From Parapedobacter sp037190485 (lineage in GTDB: Bacteria > Bacteroidota > Bacteroidia > Sphingobacteriales > Sphingobacteriaceae), in contig JBBCJB010000010.1 in the NCBI GenBank assembly GCA_037190485.1, positions 186,001 through 250,000 of the forward strand: a DNA stretch of 64,000 nucleotides, in the 5' to 3' direction. A model generated the notes under the pieces. That model had not been told where the DNA came from. It did no database searches and saw only the letters and a list, made by a program, of their open reading frames with translations. Shown one piece after another: positions 46,197-55,081 of this stretch; position 1 is the first letter of the stretch; each line of letters starts with the position of its first letter. The translations under genes and the position numbers were made by a program.

Positions 46197-47165
46197 ATGC
46201 GTGAAGCTTTATTTGTCAAACAGAACGCGGCCAAGTGGGAGCAGTATGAGCACATGCGCGCCGCTACGCCCGACGAATTGGCGGATCGTTTCATCACCAT
46301 CACGGATGACCTCGCCTATGCGAAGACCTTTTACCCTAAATCCAAGACCACTGCATACCTGAATGGATTGGCTGCCCGGCTACACCAATCCATTTACCGG
46401 AACAAACGCGAAAAGGGTGGCCGCTTCATCCTATTCTGGAAGCACGAATTGCCCCTGCTGTTCAAGAAACACGAACGACAGTTGCTGTATTCGCTGCTCT
46501 TTTTTGTCACGTTCTGCCTTATGGGCGCGTTGTCTGCCAAGCACGACGATACGTTCGTGCGGCTCATCATGGGCGACGGCTATGTGAACATGACCAACGA
46601 GAACATCGAGAATGGCGACCCGTTTGGCGTGTACAAACAACGGGGGCCGTTTGAAATGTTCTTTTATATCGCAGCCAACAACATCTGGGTGTCATTTGTC
46701 GCCTTCACGCTGGGCATTGTTTTTTCGGTGGGCACCGTGTATGTGCTCATCCGTAACGGCGTGATGTTGGGTTCCTTCCAATATTACTTTTTCAGCAAGG
46801 GGTTAGGCTGGGATTCGGTGCTTGTGATCTGGATCCACGGCACGCTCGAGATCTCGGCAATCGTCATCGCCGGGGCGGCCGGTCTGGTACTTGGCAACAG
46901 CTTCCTGTTTCCGAAAACCTACAGCCGTTTGGCATCGCTCAAGCAAGGTGCCAAAGACGGCATGAAAATCGTCCTGGGCCTGGTGCCCATTTTCATCGTG
47001 GCTGCCCTGCTGGAGGGCTACGTTACCCGCCATACAGGTATGCCCGTTTGGCTGAGCGGCTCCATCCTGGCGAGTTCACTGGCCTTCGTCGTCTGGTACG
47101 TGGTTTTGTATCCCAATCGATTATCCAATACACTACTCCCCCATGGAACAACCCATTCAATTTAA
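46197..47165 (+). CDS. Stage II sporulation protein M-like membrane protein
   Basis: Multi-pass inner-membrane protein of 322 residues of the SpoIIM/DUF95 family, found in non-spore-formers within MoxR clusters. The N-terminal about 95 residues are soluble and charged; hydrophobic spans follow (LLYSLLFFVTFCLMGALSA, NIWVSFVAFTLGIVFSVGTVYVLIRNG, then LGWDSVLVIWIHGTLEISAIVIAGAAGL, the family's signature stretch with HGxxE, and two more spans). It heads a run of six genes with overlaps or very short gaps. Its role in this setting is unknown; probably part of an envelope complex with the DUF4129, DUF4350 and MoxR products. Confidence 0.88.
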   Translation: MREALFVKQNAAKWEQYEHMRAATPDELADRFITITDDLAYAKTFYPKSKTTAYLNGLAARLHQSIYRNKREKGGRFILFWKHELPLLFKKHERQLLYSLLFFVTFCLMGALSAKHDDTFVRLIMGDGYVNMTNENIENGDPFGVYKQRGPFEMFFYIAANNIWVSFVAFTLGIVFSVGTVYVLIRNGVMLGSFQYYFFSKGLGWDSVLVIWIHGTLEISAIVIAGAAGLVLGNSFLFPKTYSRLASLKQGAKDGMKIVLGLVPIFIVAALLEGYVTRHTGMPVWLSGSILASSLAFVVWYVVLYPNRLSNTLLPHGTTHSI

Positions 47166-48039
47166 CCGTGTCCGCGACTTCGGGCAGCTCGTGAACGACA
47201 GCATCGGCTTCGTGAAACAGCATTTCAAGCCGTTGTTCACGCCGTTGGTGTATATCGGCCTGTTCTTCATCCTGGCAGCTATCGCCACCGGCATGCTCGT
47301 CCAGATCAAGGCCATAGACCTCTACGGCACGGCCCACAGCGGGATGTTCACCGGACTGAACGACGGCACCGATATTACGGCGATCTTCGGGATCAACTAT
47401 GCCCTGTACTTCCTGTTTTATTTCCTTTCCTTTACGGTGGTACAATTGGTGACGCTGTGTTACATACACCTTTACAAAACCGGGGGGCAAGTAGCGCCGA
47501 CCAAAGAGGCCGTTTGGGAACTTTTCAAATCGCACGCGTTGCGCTTCCTGTTCGTCTCGTTGCTCTTATTTGTCCTGCAAATGATTGCATTGGCATTCTG
47601 CATCCTCCCGGGCATCTACTTCTTCCCGATCGCCAGCCTGATCTACGTGATGGTCGTCATGGATGACGCCAGTTTCGAGCAGGCCTTCAACCGTGCATTT
47701 TCGTTGATCAAGGACAATTGGTGGAAAACATTCGGTGCACTGTCCATCGTTTGGCTCATGGCCTACATGACGGTCGGCCTGGTGGCCTTGCCGGGCACCA
47801 TACTCACGATGTCGGGGTTTTTCTTGGGCGAATCTCCCGGCTTATCGCTCGCGGGTGCCACAATCTCGGTCATCGTCCAATCGTTCGGCATGCTGATTTA
47901 CGCCCTGCCCACCATCACGGCCGTGCTATGCTATTATAGCCTCAGCGAGGAAAAGGAAGGGACGGGGTTGATGGACCGGATTGAAAAGCTGGGATCCGGC
48001 AACCCCGACAAGGGACACCATCCGGACGAAGCGTATTGA
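47143..48039 (+). CDS. Multi-pass membrane protein of the MoxR cluster
   Basis: A 298-residue inner-membrane protein that overlaps the end of the SpoIIM-like gene by 23 bases. About six hydrophobic spans are visible (PLVYIGLFFILAAIATGMLV, INYALYFLFYFLSFTVVQLV, FLFVSLLLFVLQMIALAFCIL and others), with a soluble N-terminus (RVRDFGQLVNDSIGFVKQHFKPL) and a charged tail. This pattern resembles the membrane domain seen with glycerophosphodiester phosphodiesterases and similar YciC-type proteins, but there is no catalytic domain. Consistently placed between SpoIIM and DUF4129 in related clusters; function unknown. Confidence 0.72.
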   Translation: MEQPIQFNRVRDFGQLVNDSIGFVKQHFKPLFTPLVYIGLFFILAAIATGMLVQIKAIDLYGTAHSGMFTGLNDGTDITAIFGINYALYFLFYFLSFTVVQLVTLCYIHLYKTGGQVAPTKEAVWELFKSHALRFLFVSLLLFVLQMIALAFCILPGIYFFPIASLIYVMVVMDDASFEQAFNRAFSLIKDNWWKTFGALSIVWLMAYMTVGLVALPGTILTMSGFFLGESPGLSLAGATISVIVQSFGMLIYALPTITAVLCYYSLSEEKEGTGLMDRIEKLGSGNPDKGHHPDEAY

Positions 48040-48045
48040 ACGACG

Positions 48046-48774
48046 ATGAGGGGAATCGCTTACGTTTTCTGTTGCTCGTTGTGGTGGCTCTTGCCGAGCA
48101 CCGCGATAGCCGCCGTCACCGCGTTGGATAGCCTCCCTAAACCGGCCATGCACGATTCAGCGGCGGTTACGGTGCGCCAGTTTGATCGGGCGGCCCTGGA
48201 TGCCATCCGCGCCGACCCGGACTTCCGGTACGAGGAACAGGCATTGGACCTATCCTGGTGGAAACGATTCAAGCAATGGCTGGCGTATAAATGGCGTGAG
48301 TTATTTTCGCGTGACGGATCGCTCTCCTTATTGAACGGCACGCTGATTGCCGTGGGCGTAGCCGCGCTTTGCTACCTTATCCTCAAACTATTGGGAATGG
48401 ATGCGGCAAGCCTGTTCTCCAGAAAGTCGAAAAGGGCACCGCTGGATTTCACGGAACATCCGGAAAGCATCCACGGCATCGATTTCTCTCAAGCCCTCGA
48501 GCAGGCCATCGAAACGGGCAACTACCGATCGGCTGTGCGATTGCTGTACCTAGATTGCCTGAAAAGACTCAGCGACGTACACCTGATCGATTGGAAACCG
48601 GCCAAGACCAATACCGCTTATGCGCAGGAATTGGCCGAACCCGGCATCCGGGATGCGTTCCAGCGATTGACCCGCCAATTCGAGTACATCTGGTACGGCG
48701 ATTTCGGAATCGACCAACACCATTTCGCCCAACTGCGCGAGGCCTTCCGCCAATTCGACGATCGTTTGCCATGA
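48046..48774 (+). CDS. DUF4129 domain membrane protein
   Basis: A 242-residue protein with a signal or anchor at the N-terminus (to about 23), a central membrane span at about 92-112 (GTLIAVGVAALCYLILKLLGM) and a C-terminal cytosolic DUF4129 domain (about 150-240; YRSAVRLLYLDCLKRLSDVHLIDW, then KTNTAYAQEL and FEYIWYGDFGID). DUF4129 proteins commonly accompany MoxR ATPases and sometimes transglutaminase-like proteins. It starts six bases after the previous gene and its stop overlaps the next start (ATGA), implying coupled translation. Confidence 0.85.
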   Translation: MRGIAYVFCCSLWWLLPSTAIAAVTALDSLPKPAMHDSAAVTVRQFDRAALDAIRADPDFRYEEQALDLSWWKRFKQWLAYKWRELFSRDGSLSLLNGTLIAVGVAALCYLILKLLGMDAASLFSRKSKRAPLDFTEHPESIHGIDFSQALEQAIETGNYRSAVRLLYLDCLKRLSDVHLIDWKPAKTNTAYAQELAEPGIRDAFQRLTRQFEYIWYGDFGIDQHHFAQLREAFRQFDDRLP

Positions 48775-49982
48775 AAGACCTGAACCAATACCTCGCCGTG
48801 GCCCTGCTCCTGCTGGGCGTGTTTCTGTACATCCAGTACAACAAACCGCCAGCCGTGAGTTGGAGCCGTACCTATGCGCGAACCGACAAAATCCCATATG
48901 GCACGTACATCCTGCGCCAGCAGCTATCGCCCCTGTTCGGTGGCGTTGATGTCGCCGTTCATCGGAAACGGATATACAATACCCTTTCAGCGCGCGGAGA
49001 TGTCGCGGATACCTACTTCATCATCGCGCAAGACCTGGATATCGACGAGCCTGATTACCGCGCCCTCTCCGACTACGTCGGCGACGGGCATACTGTCTTC
49101 ATCGCCGCCCATACGTTCGGTACGGTCATGGCCGATAGCCTTGGATTGGACTTGCAATTTGCTTTCCCCCTTGGCGACAGCGTTTCTACGGCCTGGTTCA
49201 GCAACCCGCAATTGGATCCACAGCGGGCATACCGATTCGGCAAACGACTGCAGCCGAATCATTTTACCCGATTCGACACGACACGGGCCTCGGTACTGGC
49301 CACCAACCACCAGGGAAACCCCTTATTCCTTCGTTACCCGATTGGCCAGGGCAGGTTGTTCCTGTTGTCAGCTCCCGACTATTTGACCAACTACGCCCTC
49401 CTTACCGCGGACGGCGCAGCCTTCGCGGCCACGGCGCTGTCTTACCTCGAACCGCGACGGCAAATCATCTGGGACGATTACCAAACCCTGGGAACGCTAT
49501 CGCAGCAATCGCCGATGCGGGTGTTCCTTGACAATGAATACCTACGTCCGGCATACCTCATCGCGCTCTTCAGCCTATTGGCATTCGTGCTGTACGGCAT
49601 CAAACGGCGCCAACGAATCGTTCCGGTGGTCGAACCGTTACGGAATACCAGCGTAGCGTTTGCCCAGGTGGTCAGCTCCGTATACTACGAACAGCACGAC
49701 AACCGCGACATCCTTGCCAAACGCTACGCGCACTTCATGCAGCATGTGCGCACCCAATACCGGATCTTGGGCCATGAAGCCGACGAGGCGTTCATGGCAC
49801 AACTCGGTGCACGTTCTGGCGCGGGCGAGACCACGCTGCAGCACATCCTAATGGGTATGCAAGCAACCCGTTCGGGCAATGTCATCGACGATGATACGTT
49901 GCTATCCCATAACCGGCATCTAGAAACATTTTATCAGCAGACATCATGGAAGAACAATCCTTCGAACAGCGTACAGACCTAG
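48771..49982 (+). CDS. DUF4350 domain membrane protein
   Basis: A 403-residue protein anchored by an N-terminal span (about 7-22, LAVALLLLGVFLYIQY) and a second span at about 262-280 (YLIALFSLLAFVLYGIKRR). Between them is a DUF4350 domain of the glutamine-amidotransferase-like fold (PYGTYILRQQLSPLFGG, YFIIAQDLDIDEPDYRALSDYVGDGHTVFIAAHTFG, RLFLLSAPDYLTNYALL). The frame is open from 48369, but the start at 48771 overlaps the DUF4129 stop and begins the anchor, so it is the real one. Typical partner of MoxR and DUF4129; activity unknown. Confidence 0.87.
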   Translation: MKDLNQYLAVALLLLGVFLYIQYNKPPAVSWSRTYARTDKIPYGTYILRQQLSPLFGGVDVAVHRKRIYNTLSARGDVADTYFIIAQDLDIDEPDYRALSDYVGDGHTVFIAAHTFGTVMADSLGLDLQFAFPLGDSVSTAWFSNPQLDPQRAYRFGKRLQPNHFTRFDTTRASVLATNHQGNPLFLRYPIGQGRLFLLSAPDYLTNYALLTADGAAFAATALSYLEPRRQIIWDDYQTLGTLSQQSPMRVFLDNEYLRPAYLIALFSLLAFVLYGIKRRQRIVPVVEPLRNTSVAFAQVVSSVYYEQHDNRDILAKRYAHFMQHVRTQYRILGHEADEAFMAQLGARSGAGETTLQHILMGMQATRSGNVIDDDTLLSHNRHLETFYQQTSWKNNPSNSVQT

Positions 49983-50923
49983 GCCAACTAAACCAGGCCG
50001 TGCAACAAATCAAACAGGTATTGGCCACCACGATAGTAGGGCAACAGGAATTGGTGGAACTCCTCATCGCGGGCATCCTAGCCGATGGGCACATCCTCAT
50101 CGAAGGCGTTCCCGGCGTGGCCAAGACCCTGAGCGCCAAACTCATCGCCCGATGCATCGACGCCTCTTTTTCGCGCATCCAGTTCACGCCCGACTTGATG
50201 CCCTCGGATGTGTTGGGCACCTCGGTCTTCAATCCGAAGGAAAACGAATTCAACTTCAAACGCGGGCCGATTTTCGGCCACATCATCCTGGTGGACGAGA
50301 TTAACCGATCGCCGGCGAAAACACAGGCTGCGCTGTTTGAGGTGATGGAAGAACGCCAGGTAACGCTGGATGGCCACACCTACGCCATGGAAGAACCCTT
50401 TGTGGTGTTGGCCACCCAGAACCCCATTGAACAGGAAGGGACGTATCGCCTGCCAGAAGCCCAATTGGACCGGTTCCTGTTCAAGATCGATGTGGGGTAT
50501 CCAACCCTGGAGGATGAAATCCGCATCCTGTCGGGCCACCATGGCCAGAAACTGGACGAAAAAATCGCGGGCGTCACGCCCATCCTAACCACCGCCGATA
50601 TCCGCGCGTACCGCAAAACGGTGAAAGGCCTCCATGTGGAAGACAAACTGCTGGAATTCATTGCGCGTATCGTACATGAAACCCGTGGCCACAGGTCGCT
50701 TTACCTGGGGGCTTCGCCGCGGGCTTCACTAGCCATTGCCGGTGGAGCAAAAGCAATCGCCGTAATGGATGACCGTGATTTCATCACGCCCGATGACATC
50801 ATCCGTATTGCACCGCACGTACTGCGCCACCGCCTCATCCTTTCGCCCGAGCGCGAGATGGAGGGCATAACCACAGACGAAGTGGTATCGCAGATCGTCA
50901 AGGGGATACCCGTGCCACGATAA
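49946..50923 (+). CDS. MoxR family AAA+ ATPase
   Basis: Cytoplasmic chaperone-like ATPase of 325 residues. Walker A is EGVPGVAKTLSAK (about 53-65), Walker B ILVDEINRSP (about 111-120), the sensor/family motif VVLATQNPIEQEGTYRLPEAQLDRF follows, and a lid domain with GASPRASLAIAGGAKA. The start lies 37 bases inside the end of the DUF4350 gene, so expression is coupled. MoxR proteins usually drive maturation or regulation of von Willebrand-factor or DUF58 partners; none is encoded next to it here, the following gene being a lipase. Confidence 0.95.
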   Translation: MEEQSFEQRTDLGQLNQAVQQIKQVLATTIVGQQELVELLIAGILADGHILIEGVPGVAKTLSAKLIARCIDASFSRIQFTPDLMPSDVLGTSVFNPKENEFNFKRGPIFGHIILVDEINRSPAKTQAALFEVMEERQVTLDGHTYAMEEPFVVLATQNPIEQEGTYRLPEAQLDRFLFKIDVGYPTLEDEIRILSGHHGQKLDEKIAGVTPILTTADIRAYRKTVKGLHVEDKLLEFIARIVHETRGHRSLYLGASPRASLAIAGGAKAIAVMDDRDFITPDDIIRIAPHVLRHRLILSPEREMEGITTDEVVSQIVKGIPVPR

Positions 50924-50925
50924 GC

Positions 50926-52056
50926 ATGAAAAGCCTTACACTTGCCCTTTCATGCCTGTTATCGGCCCTGGATTTTACCTGGGCGCAGCAACCCCTTGCT
51001 TACGCCTTCGGATCCGGATTCCATGCGCAGGAGTGTGACGATTTGTTGCGAATCAACACCGCTTTCCTGGACACAACGCCCGGAAACCGCTTCGAGGGCT
51101 TTGTACCTCACCATCGCTTCAGCTATCGGTCAGCGAACATCGGCCTCGACAATGCGTGGGATCTTTGGTTGCGCGACGACTCTACCGTCGTAATCGCCTT
51201 GCGCGGTACCACAGCCGACGCCAAATCCATCCTGGCCGACTTTTTCTGTGCCATGTCGCCCGCACAAGGCAAATTGATGCTGTTGCCGGGCGATACGTTG
51301 GCTTACAAACTGGCCGAATATGACAAGGCGGCCGTGCATACCGGCTTCCTGCTCGGTTTCGGCTTCCTGGCCCGCGACATCCGGCCACGGGTGGACTCGC
51401 TCTATGCACTGGGTTACCGCCAATACGTGGTAACGGGCCATAGCCAGGGCGGTGCACTTTGCTACTACGTGAGCGCATGGCTGTACTACCTCGAAAAAAA
51501 CGGCACCTACCCCGACCTCTTGGTCAAGACGTATGCCAGCGCGGCGCCAAAAGTGGGCAACATGTACTTTGCGTACGACTATGACCACATCGCGCGTGCC
51601 GAATGGGCATTCAGCGTGGTCAACACGGCAGATCCAGTGCCCGAAATACCGCTCACCACGCAACAGGTGGACGTAGACATGAACGAGCCGAACCCAATCC
51701 TTGGCTTGATGAAACGCTTTGACGACCTCCCGTTTTTCAAGCGGCTGGTACTGAAGCGTGCCTTCAACCGGATGCGGAAGGGGGCGGCCAAATCGTCGGC
51801 CGCCTACCAGCGATACCTGGGAGGCTATACCGGCAAGTTCATCCTGGATCTCGTGCCCGGACTGGCCCTACCCGATACGGTGAACACCACCTATTTCGTC
51901 CGGCCGGGCGTCCCCATCACGCTGATGGTGAACGAGGCCTATTTCACCCATTTCGAGGAACTCGCCAAGCAAGGCCCCTATTACCACCACAACCCGATTA
52001 CGTACCGCTATTTGCTGCGGCAGTATTATGATGGTGTAAACCCCATGGAGAAATGA
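50926..52056 (+). CDS. Class 3 lipase-family alpha/beta hydrolase, secreted
   Basis: A 376-residue secreted hydrolase (signal peptide ending about FTWAQQ) of the lipase class 3 type. The nucleophile elbow is VVTGHSQGGALCYY (Ser about 171), the strand before it VVIALRGTTADAK carries the oxyanion-side motif of this family, and a catalytic Asp is probably in VVNTADPVPEIP. The C-terminal His is not certain; candidates lie near residues 345-360. It begins two bases after the MoxR stop and its own stop overlaps the DinB start by four bases, so it is part of the same transcript. Natural substrate unknown (lipid or other ester). Confidence 0.87.
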   Translation: MKSLTLALSCLLSALDFTWAQQPLAYAFGSGFHAQECDDLLRINTAFLDTTPGNRFEGFVPHHRFSYRSANIGLDNAWDLWLRDDSTVVIALRGTTADAKSILADFFCAMSPAQGKLMLLPGDTLAYKLAEYDKAAVHTGFLLGFGFLARDIRPRVDSLYALGYRQYVVTGHSQGGALCYYVSAWLYYLEKNGTYPDLLVKTYASAAPKVGNMYFAYDYDHIARAEWAFSVVNTADPVPEIPLTTQQVDVDMNEPNPILGLMKRFDDLPFFKRLVLKRAFNRMRKGAAKSSAAYQRYLGGYTGKFILDLVPGLALPDTVNTTYFVRPGVPITLMVNEAYFTHFEELAKQGPYYHHNPITYRYLLRQYYDGVNPMEK

Positions 52057-52496
52057 AAGCATTTTTCAACGGACTCTTTGTCTACAACCTGGATTGCAAC
52101 CAACGGCTTGCCGCCGCTTTCGCAAATGATAGCAGCAGGTTCGATGCCAAGTCCGTGGCCCTGTTCAGCCACATCCTGAATGCGCACCATATTTGGAATT
52201 GCAGGATTTTAGGGCAGCTTCCGGCGCACCGTGTCTGGGATGTCCGCCCGGTAGAAAGCTTTGCTGCGGCAGACCGGGCCCATTACGAGCAGACCCTCAA
52301 GATTTTGGACCGCATCGATCTGTCGGTCGAAATGGCTTACAAAACAGGCGCCGGCCAACCGTTTTCCAATACCGTCGGCGACATCCTGTTCCATGTAATC
52401 AACCACGGCACATACCACCGCGGGCAGATTGCGCTACTCTTCAGGCAACATGGGCTGGAACCATTGGTTTCGGATTATATTTTCTATCGGCGATAG
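52053..52496 (+). CDS. DinB family protein
   Basis: Four-helix-bundle metal-binding protein of 147 residues of the DinB/YfiT superfamily. Candidate metal ligands are His40 (or His45) in FSHILNAHHIWNCRI and His118 with His122 in VINHGTYHRGQIALLFRQHG, the family's HxxxH. Members often bind zinc or nickel and act as thiol-dependent transferases (bacillithiol, mycothiol) or have no known activity. Its ATG overlaps the lipase stop, making it last in the MoxR-cluster transcript. Specific role unknown. Confidence 0.88.
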   Translation: MKAFFNGLFVYNLDCNQRLAAAFANDSSRFDAKSVALFSHILNAHHIWNCRILGQLPAHRVWDVRPVESFAAADRAHYEQTLKILDRIDLSVEMAYKTGAGQPFSNTVGDILFHVINHGTYHRGQIALLFRQHGLEPLVSDYIFYRR

Positions 52497-52529
52497 GCCG
52501 ATTGGCCATACCCTTCAAACAACGTGATC

Positions 52530-53315
52530 ATGGATCTGGACATCAATGGAAAATACGCCCTCATCGGGGGCGGCTCGCAAGGCATCGGATTGGCCATTGC
52601 ACGACAGCTTGCGGTCTTGGGCGCGACCTGCGTGCTTGTTTCTCGAAACAGGCAACGTTTGCAACAAGCCGTGGAAGGGCTAGCCACCCCGTCGAGCCAG
52701 CGGCACAGCTACCTCGAGGCCGATTTTGGCGACTATGAGGCCACCGCCAAAAAGGTTGCCGGGTTGGTAACCCATCACCCCATACACATTTTGGTGAACA
52801 ACACCGGTGGGCCTGCCGCGGGCAACGTTGTTTCGGCTATGCCGAAGGAATTCTTAACCGCATTCGAACAACACCTGATCTGCGCCCAACTGATTACACA
52901 AGCGGTATTGCCAGGGATGAAAGCAGCAGGCTATGGACGCATCATCAACGTCATCTCCACATCGGTGAGGATACCCATCGTCGGACTCGGCGTAAGCAAT
53001 ACCATCCGAGGGGCTGTGGCATCGTGGGCGAAGACGCTCTCAAACGAGGTTGCTCAACACGGCATTACGGTAAACAACATCCTTCCCGGATCGACGGAAA
53101 CGGAACGGCTCAGCAGCTTGATTGCAAAACGGGCGAAGGAATCGGGATTGCAGGTAGACGAAGTTGCCGACCGGATGAAGGCGGAAATCCCCGCAAAGCG
53201 CTTCGGGAAGCCGGAAGAAATCGCCGCCATAGCGGCTTTCCTCGCATCGCCTGCTGCAGCCTACGTCAACGGTACAAGCATTCCGGTTGATGGCGGAAAG
53301 ACGGGGGTGATTTAA
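52530..53315 (+). CDS. SDR family oxidoreductase lacking the YxxxK pair
   Basis: Rossmann-fold protein of the short-chain dehydrogenase/reductase family, 261 residues from the ATG at 52530 (a GTG at 52524 is possible). The cofactor loop GGGSQGIG is at about 13-20 and the NNTGG segment at about 90-94. The usual catalytic Ser is near 143-145 (INVISTSVRIP), but the expected YxxxK is replaced by SNTIR (Ser156, Arg160), as in a known subgroup of these proteins, so classical proton transfer is not possible. It ends with the normal GTSIPVDGG. Annotations as 3-oxoacyl-ACP reductase should be treated with care. Substrate unknown. Confidence 0.87.
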   Translation: MDLDINGKYALIGGGSQGIGLAIARQLAVLGATCVLVSRNRQRLQQAVEGLATPSSQRHSYLEADFGDYEATAKKVAGLVTHHPIHILVNNTGGPAAGNVVSAMPKEFLTAFEQHLICAQLITQAVLPGMKAAGYGRIINVISTSVRIPIVGLGVSNTIRGAVASWAKTLSNEVAQHGITVNNILPGSTETERLSSLIAKRAKESGLQVDEVADRMKAEIPAKRFGKPEEIAAIAAFLASPAAAYVNGTSIPVDGGKTGVI

Positions 53316-53338
53316 CGGAATGAATCCTTGAAAAACAC

Positions 53339-54346
53339 CTATTTTAAGGTATCGATGCCTACAACGATCTTGCCGAACTGGGTTGACGCACCCAAGGCAC
53401 GCAGCGCTTCTTCGGCCGCCGCCAACGGGTGCACGCTATCAATAACGGGTTTGATGCCGTGTTGGCTTACGAACGCCAACATGGCCATGAAATCGGCAGG
53501 CGATCCCATTGTCGTACCCAGGATGGACAGCTGTTTCCAGAAAATCTTCCGGGCATTCAACGGAGGCAGGTTGCCCGCCGTACCGCCGAAGAAAACGATC
53601 CGTCCGCCTGGATTGGCCAAATCGAGGTGGCTTGCAAAGGCATCGCCCAAGGCGCTGTCGACGATGACTTCGAAACCGCCCGCTTCGGCTTGGAGCTGCT
53701 GGGCCCAATCTTCGGCTGTATACAAGGCCCCGCCTTTTGCCCCTAACGCCACGGCCTGCGCCACCTTGGCTGCCGAACTGGTGGTGACATATACCTGCGC
53801 ACCGGCATGGATAGCCCATTGCAGGGCGAACGTGGCCACACCGCCTCCAGCACCGACCACCAGCACCTTTTCGCCTGGCTGGAGATGGGCGCGACCGAAT
53901 AGCGCACGGTATGCAGTAAGCCCACCAAGCGGTAATGCCGCAGCCTCCTGGAACGATAGGTGCGGTGGCTTGTCATGTAGGTTGGCTACGGGTACGCGCA
54001 CGTATTCGGCAAACGTGCCATCCTGCGGTAACCCTAAAATCTGGAAACGGTTGCCTTGGTGGTCCTGTCGGTCGCCCCAGGAAAGCGAAGGGTTGATGAT
54101 GACCTCCCGACCGAGCCAATCGTTGTGGACTTGATCTTGGACACGTTCAACGACACCCGCACCATCCGAACCCAATACGATCGGGAATTTCAAGCCTGCA
54201 TACTGACCCTGTTGAATCCACCAGTCCCGACGATTGAATGCGGCGGCATGTAAACGCACCAAGGCTTCTCCGCTCACCAGCGTGGGTACTGGCACTTCTT
54301 TCAGCTGCAAGGACTGATTGACGCCGTCAAGGACAATTGCTTTCAT
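53339..54346 (-). CDS. Zinc-type/quinone-oxidoreductase-like MDR dehydrogenase
   Basis: NAD(P)H-dependent medium-chain reductase/dehydrogenase of 335 residues, start at 54346 (MKAIVLDGVNQ). The GroES-like N-terminal domain contains AAFNRRDWWIQQGQY and GSDGAGVVE, and the Rossmann domain has VVGAGGGVATFALQWA. The cysteines of the structural zinc site and the catalytic zinc Cys of alcohol dehydrogenases are absent, so it most resembles the quinone oxidoreductase group. It is convergent with the SDR gene (23 bases between stops). Substrate cannot be read from sequence. Confidence 0.88.
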   Translation of the reverse strand: MKAIVLDGVNQSLQLKEVPVPTLVSGEALVRLHAAAFNRRDWWIQQGQYAGLKFPIVLGSDGAGVVERVQDQVHNDWLGREVIINPSLSWGDRQDHQGNRFQILGLPQDGTFAEYVRVPVANLHDKPPHLSFQEAAALPLGGLTAYRALFGRAHLQPGEKVLVVGAGGGVATFALQWAIHAGAQVYVTTSSAAKVAQAVALGAKGGALYTAEDWAQQLQAEAGGFEVIVDSALGDAFASHLDLANPGGRIVFFGGTAGNLPPLNARKIFWKQLSILGTTMGSPADFMAMLAFVSQHGIKPVIDSVHPLAAAEEALRALGASTQFGKIVVGIDTLK

Positions 54347-54382
54347 TTTTCTTAACGTTCGGATATCAGCCATCGGAATACT

Positions 54383-54416
54383 AAAAAAAAGCGGCCACGT
54401 TGAGGCGTGGCCGCTT
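54383..54416 (-). terminator. Terminator of the superoxide dismutase gene
   Basis: Perfect 11-bp stem (AAGCGGCCACG at 54389-54399 with CGTGGCCGCTT at 54406-54416) and a 6-base loop; read on the minus strand it is followed by a run of eight T (plus 54383-54390). It lies 30 bases past the stop of the dismutase. Confidence 0.92.
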
Positions 54417-54446
54417 GTTCACAAACTCACTTGCTCACAAAATCAG

Positions 54447-55055
54447 TTATTTAGCGTCCGCATACCGCTTTGCGACAGCGCTCCAATCAATGACGTTGAA
54501 AATAGCTTCAAGGTATCCTGGGCGCTTATTTTGGTATTTGAGGTAGTACGCGTGTTCCCATACGTCGATACCCAATATCGGGGTGCCTTTCACTTCGGCA
54601 ATGTCAAACAAGGGATTATCTTGGTTCGGCGTGGAAGTGACCTGCAATTTGCCAGAACCATCAACGATCAACCAAGCCCAACCTGAACCGAAACGGGTTG
54701 CTCCGGCTTCCTGCAATTTCTTTTTCAACTCATCGAATGAGCCGAAAGCCTCGTCGATGGCCGATGCCAAATCCCCGGATGGACTGCCGCCACCATTGGC
54801 CGACAGGATGGTCCAAAACAAGGAGTGGTTGTAATGCCCACCACCATTGTTGCGCACGGCGGGAGGATACGTTGAGATGGTTGCGCAAATATCCTCAATA
54901 GACAATTTTTCCGCATCGGTGCCCGCAATGGCCTTGTTGAGGTTATCCACATAAGCCTGATGGTGCTTCCCATGATGGATTTCCATGGTCTCTTTGTCGA
55001 TGTGGGGTTCCAATGCATCGGTGGCGTACGGTAACGCCGGTAATTCAAAAGCCAT
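54447..55055 (-). CDS. sodA: Superoxide dismutase, Fe/Mn family
   Basis: Cytoplasmic superoxide dismutase of 202 residues. The four metal ligands are His27 (MEIHHGKHH), His77 (GGGHYNHSLFW), Asp164 and His168 (GIDVWEHAYYLKYQNKR). Full family length with the C-terminal ...FNVIDWSAVAKRYADAK. Residues that separate iron from manganese use are mixed, and members from this phylum are often cambialistic, so I do not assign the metal. A promoter -7 element lies 26 bases upstream and a strong terminator follows, so it is a single-gene transcript, consistent with oxidative-stress control. The gene symbol is by family; sodB is equally possible. Confidence 0.95.
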   Translation of the reverse strand: MAFELPALPYATDALEPHIDKETMEIHHGKHHQAYVDNLNKAIAGTDAEKLSIEDICATISTYPPAVRNNGGGHYNHSLFWTILSANGGGSPSGDLASAIDEAFGSFDELKKKLQEAGATRFGSGWAWLIVDGSGKLQVTSTPNQDNPLFDIAEVKGTPILGIDVWEHAYYLKYQNKRPGYLEAIFNVIDWSAVAKRYADAK

Positions 55056-55081
55056 AATATATATTGTTTAAAGTTCTCCTA

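Noticed and set aside
48369..48770. Upstream extension of the DUF4350 gene
   Set aside because: It overlaps the DUF4129 coding region in another frame; the ATGA overlap at 48771 fits the cluster's coupling.
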